Shown here: positions 17,025-28,100 of the stretch, piece after piece
Layout: the number at the start of each line of letters is the position of its first letter
How positions within the stretch are numbered: position 1 is the first letter of the stretch
DNA from: Notamacropus eugenii
Taxonomy: Eukaryota; Chordata; Mammalia; Diprotodontia; Macropodidae
Direction: 5' to 3'
Assembly (NCBI RefSeq): GCF_028372415.1
Contig: NC_092873.1
Coordinates: 354,392,660-354,456,659 of the forward strand
Length of the DNA: 64,000 nt
Translations under genes and position numbers: made by a program
The notes under the pieces: generated by a model
Databases searched by the model: none
Told to the model about the DNA's origin: nothing
Seen by the model: only the letters and a program-made list of their open reading frames with translations

Positions 17025-17270
17025 TTCCCTGAAGTCTCAGCTAAAATCCCACCTCCTGACTTTTCCAGTCTATCTTAATGCAAGTGCCTTCTGACTGAGA
17101 TGATTTCAATTTATCTCGTCTACATTTGTTTGTACATTGTTTGCAGTTGTCTCACCCATTAGAATGCCAGTTCCTAGAGGAAGGAGACATTTTTTCTTTT
17201 GCCTTTCTTTGTATCTTCTGCGCTTGGCAAAGTGACTGGCACACAGTAGGTGCTTAATGTGTGTTGACCG
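17025..17270 (+). mobile_element. L2-type LINE 3' end, forward
   Basis: TGAAGTCTCAGCTAAAATCC, TTTGTACATTGTTTGCAGTT, CATTAGAATGCCAGTTCC, TTCTGCGCTTGGCAAAGTGA and CACACAGTAGGTGCTTAATG. The same module lies at 25590. Confidence 0.7.
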
Positions 17271-17769
17271 ATAGACTACGAATGCCTATAGAATGCAAGG
17301 GAAACTTCACACTGCCCTTATCTCATCTGCTACTAAGCGGGGAGCGAGAGAGGGTTAGGGAGAATGGGAAGGAAGTGGAAGATGGAGAGGGAACTGGACC
17401 TCCAGGCCACGGATAATCGGGGAATGTAGCCATGGCTTTCTTCCCCCCCAGGTGCCTACACCCTCTGCCCTCCACGCCGCCCGGTGTCCGGAAATGAAGG
17501 GCTGCGGCAGGCTTGCCAGGGAGCCCGGTCGTTCCAAAACCTTTAAACTGGAAAGAGTACAGGGTCCATACTTGATTCCCTCCCTCTCCAGGAACAAAGC
17601 CAAACCTACAGAGCTTCTTTTAGGGAGACTTACTCGTCCACGGTTAGGGAGTATTAAAATGATCCCGCATTCTTTTCCTTTTTCTTCGGATCCATGGCGT
17701 CATTTTAAGACACTGGTCTTGAGACAGGGTCCCAACTAGAACGAACTCCACAGAAAACAAAAGCGCGGA

Positions 17770-17841
17770 AGGGGGCACCCGGATTTGAACCAGGGACCTC
17801 TTGATCTGCAGTCAAATGCTCTACCACTGAGCTATACCCCC
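17770..17841 (-). tRNA. tRNA-Cys (anticodon GCA), copy 3
   Basis: A 72-nt cloverleaf with acceptor GGGGGTA/TGCCCCC, D-loop AGTGGTA, anticodon loop CTGCAGA, T-arm CCTGG-TTCAAAT-CCGGG and discriminator T. T4 runs 8 nt downstream (complement of 17759-17762) and just beyond (17754-17757) can end Pol III transcription. It sits 632 bp upstream of the LASP1 ATG, pointing away from LASP1, at the edge of its CpG island. Confidence 0.96.
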
Positions 17842-17859
17842 AACGCCGGTGGGTCGTTG

Positions 17860-19120
17860 GGAAGTAAGTCTTTTCAGCCCCGAGCGATGGTCGTCGCTGC
17901 TGCAGCTGCAGACCATCCGAGGTGGGGGGAGAGCGAAGCCGGAGGTTCTCTAGAACCCTGCAGAAGAGAGCTCCTGGGGGACAGGGTGAAGTTCCTGAGC
18001 TGGCCGAGAAGGTGCAAGGTGCAGATGCCGTTGGGCCGAGAGGCTCCTAGAGGGGCACGTCAGGGGAGATCCCCCCAGCGCGCCCCCAGGAAGGACCGCT
18101 CCTCCTCCACGCAGTAACTCCGAGGCGGGTGTGATCTTCCTGGGGTCGGCGCCCCGTCCCCTTCGGCCTTCTCCTTGCCTCCCTTCCCCGGCTCGCCCCC
18201 GCGGCTCCACGTGAGCGCGCCCCGCTCGCTCCCCGGCCTCCCCTCGGAGCGCGCCCCCGTGGCGGCGGCGGCCGCGCGCTCCCCGCCCCGGTGCAGCCCC
18301 TCCTCCCGGCCGTGTTTATTAGGGGAAGCAGGGCGGAGGCGGAGGCCAGTTCCCCAGCTCCAGCCGCCGCCGCCGCAGCGCCCCAGCCCGCCTGGGGAAG
18401 GAGGGAAGGGAAGAGGGAGGGAGAGGACCAGCCCTGCCAGCTTGGGCGCCCCCGGCCCGCTCCGCCCGCCACCATGAACCCCAACTGCGCCCGGTGCGGC
18501 AAGATCGTGTACCCCACGGAGAAGGTGAACTGTTTGGACAAGGTGAGCGAGCCGCCGCCGCCGCCAGGCTGCCCCCCCGGGCTGCGTCCCAGTGAGCCGG
18601 GCGGGGCTCGGCCCCTACCTGCAGCCTCCCCTGCGAGGGTCCTGGACCAGCGGGGGGGAGGGGGGGGCGTCACCAGCTCGGACAATTTAAGGGGGCAGAG
18701 GGGGGACGCGGGGGTGCAGGAGCTCTGCGGGGCTCAGCGGGAAGGGGGCCCAGTCTGGCTGAGAGCAGCCCCGGCTCCAGCCGCTGGGATTCAGGGTTGG
18801 GGGCGGGATACTTCCATTTGTGGGGTCTCAGTGCGGGGGGACGTCCATGCCTGTCCAGGGGCCGCTGCAGGAGGCGACGTGGGCTCGGGGATGCTGAGAC
18901 TGGGGGTGGGGAAGGGCTCCAGTTTGCCAAAGAGAGGGGCAGGGGAGCCGGACTAGTAGGACTTTCGGGGGACCAGACTTGAACCCCCTCATCCCTAGGC
19001 TCCCCCGGGCCCCGGGAAGGAGCCGCTCCCTCCACCGCGCTGAGCGCCAAGTAGGCGGAAGCGCCGGGTTGGGGGGAGGGGGGCGGGGCAGAGACTGGGG
19101 GGCCCCGTTACACTCTCCCT
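17860..19120. promoter_or_regulatory. LASP1 CpG island / promoter region
   Basis: High G+C and frequent CpG, including GGCGGCGGCGGCCGCGCGCT just after 18260, spanning the 5' leader, exon 1 and the start of intron 1. No strong TATA box; the cap site cannot be placed, though transcription should start somewhere in about 18100-18400. Confidence 0.75.
18474..18542 (+). CDS. LASP1: LASP1 coding exon 1 (residues 1-23)
   Basis: ATG lies in a good Kozak context (CCCGCCACCATGA). It encodes [20 protein letters not shown] then LDK, and ends in a complete codon before GTGAGCG. The start is fixed by exact agreement with the known LASP1 N-terminus. Confidence 0.98.
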
Positions 19121-22100
19121 TGTGGGGCTCTGTCCCTTCCCCCAGTTTCTTGGCTGTAGGCTGGGGGCCTTCGATGAGTCCGAGCGCACGGATGGGCTTA
19201 CACCGGGGGTTTGTGTGTGTGGGGGAGGGGGTTCCTCCATGAGAACCTCTTCTAAGGAGAGGCAGACTGGAGCACCCCCACCCCCCGGGTCAGGACTCCC
19301 TCTTGTTGACTTCCTCTTACCCCCAAAGGGTAAAACCCTCAAACTAGTTGCAGCCAGGATCAAGGGACTGTGGCTAGGCCCTTTGGATGCCCAGTTGGAG
19401 TAGATGGGGACGAGTGGAAGATGGGGTGTGGGGGGGCGGCTGTCCTCAGGTGGGGTCAGGGAGCTTGGTTGTAGAACAAAGAGTGAACGGATTGTTCGGT
19501 AGGTTGCTGGTGGGGAGAGTGTTGGGGGGCCAGAACTGGCCGAGTTTAAGGGAAACCTAAGAAATTGAGGGGAAAGGTGTGATTGGGAGAGAAAGTGGCC
19601 TTTTGGAAATTCCTTCACACGGGGCTGGCCTTTGTAACCCCCCCCCCCCCCAATACCTTAGCTTGCTCATCTGATTCCCATTAGTCTGTTTTGGGGATTG
19701 GGTGGGGAGGTGGAAGGGTTGTGTTTCCAATTCAGGGTTCCTCTGCTGCAGTTCTCTGAGTTCTATTGAGGAAATCCAGCATGTCCCCACGCTTCCCTTC
19801 CCTCCGCCCCCTCCTTCCAGGTGGTTTCCCCGGAGCCACGTCCACCTGGCGACCTTGGGAATGTTCCTTTTCCTTTTGTCCCAGTCCCTTTCCCTTTGCT
19901 TCCTATCTCTTCCCCTTCCCCCTCCCCCTCCTTTCCCTTTTTCAGGCCTGAGTATTCCGTGTCTTCTCTTTTTTTCTCCCCAGAAGTGTTCTTTGGGGGA
20001 CTGGGGGAGGGGAGGGGCAGCCGGGCTGGGCTGGGCTTTCCAGGCCAAGTTTGTTCAGGGACTTTGGCTGATTTTGCTTTTGGAAGGCCAGGGAGAGCTC
20101 ACTGGACACTTTGTCTCTTTTCCCCCTTCTCTCCTCCCCCTTCCTGCTCTAACTTCCTTGCTTGTCCCTGTTCTCCCTGAGTCACAGGGTGAGGGGGTGA
20201 AGTTCTCTATTGCACCAGAACTTGTCCTTGGAGCTCCGGGGCTGCTGTTATGGTGGTACCCCTGCCAGGACCCCGAGGGAAGGGAAGCTGGGAGAAAAGA
20301 AATATTGATAGCCTATATTGATAGCCTATCTCCTCTTAACGTTTAGGAGTGGGATGTAAGGGACAGAGTCTTTCTCTGTACCCCTCCAATACCTTGGTGA
20401 GTGTGTATCTAAGTTTAGTTTGGACACCTGGAGGTGAGAGTTCTGAGAGCTCCTGACGCCCATTGTACCCTAGCCTGGCATTTGGGGGTGTGCCCAGTAG
20501 CCTTTAAAGGAATGTATCTTCCTGGCCCCCTTCCTTCTCCTAGGAGTAGGGAACACTCAGGAAAGGGGTTAGGAAGGAATTAGAGTATAGTGAAAAGAGC
20601 TCTAGTTCTAGGTCAGAGGAACTGGGTTCAAATGCTGCTTCTGACGGTTACTATTATGTGACTTTGGCAAAGGCCTAGGGCCTCCATTTTTTTTATCTGT
20701 AAAATGAGGGAGTGGTGCCATCTATAAATCTGCTCCTAGTGTGCTTGGAGTTGGAGGGTGTTTTGGGGAGGGAAGGCAGGAAAGGGGATGCTAGGTCATG
20801 TCTCTTGAAAATTACCGAATTTATACTTTGCCAGACTGCAGAATGCTCCTGCTTCTCTGAGCCCAGCTCAGCCAGTTTGGAAAAACTGAGAATTTGAGAG
20901 GGAGAGTCCTTTTTTACTTGGTGAATGGGAGGGAGGAGAAGTAAGGTCAAGAATAGGGAGTCCCAGAAGATGCCCTGTGTTCCTCCTGGCCCATAGGTTG
21001 CCCTCCTCGGATGCTCCCTTACCCAAGCTGGAAGAGGAAGTATAGGTGGGCCTTAGGCTTGTCTTTGGGAAGTTCCTGTACCTCTTCCCCATCCCCCTTC
21101 CCTTTCCTCTGTATGACAGCACACAACCTGTATAACTGTCTCCTCCAGGTCAAAATTGGCAAAGAGATTCCACTCTCTTACCCCAAGTACAGAGGTGGAC
21201 TTTGAAGAAGGTCAGGAGTTGAGTGAACAGTTTAGGGGATCCTGGCTTCCCTAGTACCCAAGTGCAAGCTGTTTCCCCCTCCCCACTCCAACGCCAGTCC
21301 TTGAAAGCAGCTGGATCTGAAAGCTGGCAGGAAGCAAGTAAATACCCAGCTTCAAGCTGTAACACAGTTTATGTTTTGGCTCTAACTTTCCAAGTCTCCA
21401 TTTAGTAGAAGATGGGGGAAGGCCCCCTGCAAAAAATAACCCCATAGGTTCCCATTTGGGGCTGAAGAGGGTCTGTTTAGGTACATCCTTGGTTCTCCTC
21501 TCCTCTGGTGTGACATGCGACCTGTAGGAGTGTGCCTTGCACCCAGAGATCCACAAATAAGATGCTTTTGAAAGGGGTGAATTTTTCTTCCTTAGTTATG
21601 GGATATGTAATTTAGTCCAGAGGCAGAGGAAAGTACAGGATGATTTCTGGAGAGAAATACTCTTGTTTAGTATGTTAGGAAGAAGCTTTACCTTCCTCTG
21701 TCTGCCCTGTTTCCTTGACACATTATCGAGAACTTTGGGGGCTCTGTCCAAGTCCTCAGACCGTGGCCAGGAGTGTGGCAGAACTTGTAACACCAGGGGT
21801 GGATGGGACCTTGTACTTCCAGTGCTCATTCCCTTTCTTCTCCTCCAACCTCAGCTTGTTCTTCTGCAGACTCTCCGACTTTGGCCTCAAATACTGTGGA
21901 AAGCGTAAAAGAGAGAGAGGCACAGTTTCTTAAAAGCAAGAAGGATATTAAAAAAAAAGGCATAGTTCTGGGGTGGGTATCTTCTGAGTAAGGTGCAGAG
22001 TAGAGAGAGCAGGAGTTGTTCTTAGGGGTGCCACTAGCCTGGAGTCATTGACTCATCTAGAACCAAGAGTATAAAGTATATTCCTTCCTCCCTCCCCCCC

Positions 22101-25100
22101 AAATCTCTTCCTATTTTCTTTAATGTAAGGAGAATGAAAGGAAGGAGGCCTTGGCATTTCCTGAGCCTAGGCCTGGAGAATGGGCTAAGATCAGGGACAT
22201 TAATTATTCATTATAATAATCATTGTTATTGCAGTTACTGGTTGCTTAATAAAAAGGTCTGTTTGGGCAAGGTTTCAGTCATTTACCAAGGTTTTCCTTG
22301 AAAGCTAAGCCTGATTAATGACTTTTCTGAGGTTGAAGGTCAACTGTAGACTCTGGATAGGGAAGGAAAATTTGTTTCCTGGGGGCAGTGAGAAGGGGAG
22401 GGCCAGGCCTCATGCCCCAACTGTGAGTCATTGCCCAGCCAAAACCGTTTACTAGGTGCAAGGTATGTGGAAAGGGGATTCCACCATCTGGAAACTTGGA
22501 CTAGACCACAGAAGCCTTCTGGAGCAGGCCTTCCTCCTCTCCCCCCTTCTCCTGCAAATTATTTAGGTCTTTTTTGGTTCAGGCAGTATTCATTCCAGGG
22601 GTGCTGATGTTAATGGGGTTCAGAAGAGTTGAGGAGCCCCCAGCAGAAGGGGGAAGGGAGCAGACATTTATTCATCAACTTCTCTGTGGCAGGCACAGTT
22701 CTAGGCACTTTAGAAATACCTCATTTGGTAATGTCAAATCAGGTTGTACAGGAAGATTTGAGAAACTCTGAAGCCTCCATATGTCCTTTTTATAGAGTGA
22801 GGCCTTGGATAGAGAAGAAGTTGTAGGCTGTTGAAGGGCCTTGTCTGAGGAGCAACATTTGAGTTCCTACCCGTGAGAACCAGAAAGAAACAATGGACTA
22901 TATCTGAAGTGAGGGAGGATTTGTGTTACATTCTTAAAAGGACTTTGCCCCCTAATAGTCATGAGACTCGTAGTTCCTGAAAGTCTGATATCCACAAAGA
23001 AAGGAAACTGTTTGCTTTCTTGTGAAGGCACTTGGGTCTTGTAGAGTCTGGAGGCCAGGGGATAAGATGGAGTGCTTGTGGTCCTGACCACTTCCATGAC
23101 TGTCCTAGGGGCAGACTGGGAGCACCCTCTGAACTCCCCTCCAAAATCTAAAACATAGGATGGCTGCTAGTTTTTCCTAGTTCCGTGTTTTCATTTTCTC
23201 AGGTTTCTTTTGGAGGTGTTGAGGAGATCTAGACTTTGGCCCTAACATGACCTTCCTCTTCTAGACAAATGGAACTAAGAGGACTCTAGGTTTTTCAGAT
23301 TCCCATATGGGATGGGGAAGAGTTGGTTTAGGAGCTTCAGCAGCACATTCTCTTTCTGATTTTAGCCCCTTCCTCATTATTTTATTAAAGTGTTCCTAAA
23401 CCTGGAAGCCTGGCTATGGGATGTTCTGTCTTCTTTGTCTCTAATTTGGGATGACAGTGATTCCATCCCTAGTCTGGTTTCTTCTTCCCTTCTGCATCCC
23501 CCCCATCCCTCTCCCTCTGGAAACAAGTTATTCTGAACTCCTGGGTGCTCTGCTTAGTGGTCAGACATCCTGGGAGGTAGGACTGGGGTAGAGAGAACAC
23601 CTGGGGTGAGGGGGGAGGGAGAGAGTTCTGGCCCAAAAGTCCTAGGTCACTGGTTGTTTCTGTGTGTGTGTGAGAAAGTGGGTCACGGTCTGGATTTTGG
23701 AGAATGTTTTTCCTGGCAGACTTGTCTTTGGAGGGGAGGAGGGGCCCCAGGCAGAGGCATTGGCAAAGATCTGACTGGGTGGTGTTAGAATCGGGGCATT
23801 GGGCCAATACCTCCCTCTAAGGGGGCTGGAGGGTGGGGGTGGGGGGTGTTGTGAGGAAAGAGGGCACTCCCTTCTCCAGGGGGCCAAGTTATAACCTGTC
23901 CTGCTTTTCCTTTTCTTTTTTTATCCTGGGGAGGTAAAGAAGATGGAGAATAATTTTAAGTTCTAGCAGGCTTTGTGCTAGACCCTGGGGATACAGAACC
24001 AAGAATGAAATCAGTCCCTGCCTTCAAGACACTTATAGAATATTTATAATGATGCTAGCTCCCAGTCTTTTGGAATTTATGCCCTACAGAGTATTTTCTC
24101 TGTGACTTTACTGATGGGGAAATAGAGTTGAGGCATTTAGAGGTGAGACTTTAATGTAATCTTGTTATTCAATTCTTAATTATTCACTATACCCATAGCC
24201 AGGAGACAAAGATAAAAATCATTCTCTTCCTACCTCCCTAAGCTCCCATTCTGATGAGAGATAACTTGCAAATAACTAGATAACTCTGTGTACTTTAGTG
24301 GATGGAAGTTAATCTCTGGAGAGCAAAGCTCTAGCTCCTGGTCCTTGGGTGGGTGGGTAAGCAGAAAAAGTCTCTCCTTGAAGGTAAGGTTGAGCTTAGT
24401 CTTGAAGGAAGCTGAGGAAACTGAGTCACGGGGGTGAGGATTGAGAGCATTCTAGAGGCATGGTGGAGTGGCAAAGGCCAAGAGATGAAGTCCTTCTTTG
24501 GGAGGCAGTGGAGTTTAGGGTCACATGGCTAGTAAATGTCCAAGGCCAGATTTAAAGTCCTGACTTCAGGGTCAGTGCTCTATCCACTGGGCCACCTAAC
24601 TGCCCCAGAAGTCTCCTGGCTTTGGGAATCCATCCTAATTTCCTTGACTTGACAAAGCTGGCCTGTGGCTGTGATGACTCTAACAAAAGCCAGCTTCCTC
24701 AGGGGTGTGATTAGAGAGGTATCTACTCCCCTGAACTTCTCTCTGGGCCTTTTAGGAGACTAGAGATGTCTCCACTGGAGAGATTCCTTTGGATCTTAGA
24801 GTTATCTTCTGGATTCCCCGTATTAAAAAGCAAAGGCCTGTGGGTATTGAGGGGGCGTTTCCATTTTCTTTCAAGGTATTAGTTAACTACCTGGAGAGTC
24901 TCCTGGGAATGACTGTGGAGGAAGGGGAGCTGTGGTAGCCAGAGTTGGCATACTGAAGGTTTGGCCTTACGCCCACCTTGGCTTCTGGTAGCTGCCCCTC
25001 TTTAGCCAGGATTCTTTCCTCTCCCCCCCAAGGAAGAAGGGCTGCAAAATATGAGGGGACTGTTGGATACAACCTCCTAATTTAGTTCAGCCTTTTAACT

Positions 25101-28100
25101 TTACTTAGGGGAAACTGTGGCCCAAGGCAAGGCAGCTCAGTGGAAGAGGCCTAGATTTCCTGATTCCCATTGGGAAGGGGGAGACCTTACCTGCCTGAGG
25201 GCCAGGAGCCCATAGGTTCAGTCCCTGGGGACTCGCCCATGTTGGCTAGTAAAGTATCTTGTTGGACTCTTTCCCCAGCCAGAAATTTCAGCTCAGTTAC
25301 ATTGTTCCAGCCTCTGCAAGTCTGATCTGTCTCCCCGAATTGTTCTTGGTGTCCCTGAGCCAGATCCCCCAAAATAGATGTGGGAAGCAGGGCAGGGTGA
25401 GATGCCCCCAGTAGACTCTGCTTTAGAGGCTGATTCAGGAGGGAGGGTAGATGGGATAGGGGTAGTGAGTGGGAAGAAGTTTGATATTGATTTAGCATGT
25501 CAGAGCAGGGAAGGAAGACCTCAGACCACTTCAGTCCAACTCTGATATCCAGATGAGACAACTGAGACTCAAAGAAAAGTTAGTTGCTTAAGGCAAGCGG
25601 TATTCAATGTCCTTAATGCCTTCTTCCTGATATTTTTTCCAAATTGCCTTGATCATATCTTATGTACATAATTGTTTTATGTTGTGCCTATCCCCGGGTC
25701 CCATTAGACTGTAAGTTCCTTGAGTCTTTTTGCCTTTCTTTGTATTTCCAGCGCTTGGCACATTTTTGTTGTTCAGACGTGTTGGACTCTTTATGACCCT
25801 GTGGACCATACAGTCTGTGAGATTTTCTTGCTAGAGTGGTTTGCCATCTTCTTCAGCGAATTAAAGCAAATAGATTAAGTGACTTGTCCAGGGTCATCCA
25901 GCTTATAGGTGTCTGAGGCCAGATTTGAACTCAAAAAGAAGAGTCTTCCTGACTCCAGGCCTGGCACTCTATCTACTGAGCGACTACTTGGCACATAGTA
26001 GGTGCTTAATAAGGGCAACTAGATGGCACACAGTGCCAGGACAGAGTCAGGAAGACCCCTCTTCCTGAGTTCAAATTTGGCCTCAGACATCTACAAGCTG
26101 GATGACCTGGGCAAGTCACTTAATCCTTTTTGCTTCAGTTTCCTCATCTATGAAATGAGCTGGAGAAGGAAATGGCAAACCACTCCAGTATCTTTCTTTT
26201 AATATTTAAGTTTATTTATTTATTTTTAGTTTTCAACATTCATTTCCACAGTATTTTGAGTTTCAAATTTTCTCCCCATCTTTCCCCTCCCCCCACCCTG
26301 AGATCTATGCATTCTGATTAACCCTCTCCCTTTACTTTCTTGAAGAGCAAGATAGAATTCTATACCCTATTGCCAGTATATCTTATTTCCCAGTTGCATG
26401 TAAAAACAGTATTTTTAACATTTGTTTTTAAAATTCTCTCCCTTCTTCCTTCCCCACTCACCTCCATTGAGAAGGCAAGCAAAAATGTTTGCTTACGACT
26501 ACCCCCTCCCTCAACCTACCTTCCCTTCTATCATATCCACCCCCCTTATCCCCTGCTCCCCTAGTTTCCTATAGGGTAAGATACCCAATTGACTATGCCA
26601 GTATCTTTGTCAAGAAAACCCCAAATGGGGTCACTGAAGGGCAGGACATGACAAAACAAAAGCGCTTAATAAATGCTTGTTGACTTAGCTGGGACCCAGG
26701 GTTCTTTTGACCATACTCCACTGTAGCAGGGTCTAGGGCCTTGGGTGTGGCCTGTTGACTGAGTACAAGTTTTACAGAACAGATCCTTTTATTAAGGGGA
26801 TTTGTTCTGTGAAGTTTGGATTCAGTCACAGGGCCAAACTTGAGGACCTAGAAGGTCCAATGTGGGGTCCAGGCCAAAGGTTCCCCTCCCTAGCTTCCAC
26901 CCTACTTGCCCTCACCTATATTCTCTCCCCTGGCAAAGCTGAGTACATTTTCCTGCCCCTGGTGTTTTGTGTGTTAGACTTCGTGGCCTGGACCAGGAGA
27001 CAAGAATGCCCCTGTCCTCTGACAGGGCTGGTCACTGCTCTCCCTTTTTGGGTCTGGTCCAGGAGAAAGAAGCTGCCCCTTCCTCCCTACCAGTTGCCTC
27101 TTAGCAACTGAGCCTTTAGCTTTGCATAAACAATTAGTTGTGAAGGCCCAGTGGCAGTGGATAGGCTGGGGGTTGGGGAGCTATTGATGGGGGCTTGACC
27201 TCTCCTTGCTGGGAAGTATCTGGACTTAGAAAAGTGTTTAGAAATGGTTCTGTGTCCTCCCTTCTCCCCACCCTGTCCCCCTCAGCTCCCAGGCACTTAT
27301 TTGGTGCTCTGATTTATAGAAGCCAGGAGAGCAGGCACTGCCATCCATTAATTGTATGAACCTTGGTCTGACTGTTGTTTGTCTCTGGGCCTAGTTCCTC
27401 TTCTCTGTTGTTCAGTGATTTCAGTCTCGTCTGACTCTGAATCCACTGGGAATTTTCTTGGCAAAGATACTGGGGTTGTTTGACATTTCCTTCCCCAGCT
27501 CATTTTACAGGCGAGGAAACTGAGGCAAACAGGGTTAAGTGACCTGCCCAGGGTCACACAGCTAGAAGTATTGAAAGCTGAATTTGAACATTGGTCTTCC
27601 TCCTCTATGGCATTAGGCTAATAGAGTCCCTTCCAGGCTAATAGGGTCCCTTCTGGCTCAGTTTTCCCAGGAGTCTGAGATTCTGAATAAAAGGGCGCTT
27701 ACGACCATTCTCTTGGTGAGCCTCCCCCTCCCTTGGGGATTGATTACCTTCTTCTGCCTTTTGCCAGCTCTAGCTCGCCAGTTCTGGAGAGGGGTTTTTG
27801 GCTCTTCCTGGCAAATGTGTGAATCGCCTTGGCTATATAAATGGGAGTGTGTACGAACTTGGCAGTGATGTTGTCCCTAATGTAGAATTCCCTGCCGTGC
27901 CTTCCAGCCTGCTTAGGTGTAGCAGATTGGGGGGGGCACTACTGCCAGCTGCTCACTTCCTGTCTGTAGGACGGATTTAGGACTAGAAGAGACCTTTGAA
28001 AGATCATCCACAGGTCTGGGAACATGTTTTCTCAACACCTTGATGTCTGCGTTGCTATAGCATTGCTTTTCTTTGTAGTCCTGTATGTTTTATTTTACGT

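Larger units (their letters stand above)
25590..26690 (+). mobile_element. L2-type LINE 3' end, host of a four-layer insertion nest
   Basis: The host sequence is ATTAGACTGTAAGTTCCTTG, TTTGTATTTCCAGCGCTTGG, ACATAGTAGGTGCTTAAT, AAATGCTTGTTGACTTA. It is split twice by SINEs (25764-25986 and 26013-26663), each flanked by a direct repeat of host sequence. See the separate entries and the finding. Confidence 0.8.

Noticed and set aside
18047-18685. 212-codon minus-strand frame across the LASP1 CpG island
   Set aside because: Gly/Pro/Arg/Ala-rich product typical of CpG island antisense; overlaps exon 1 and resembles nothing known.
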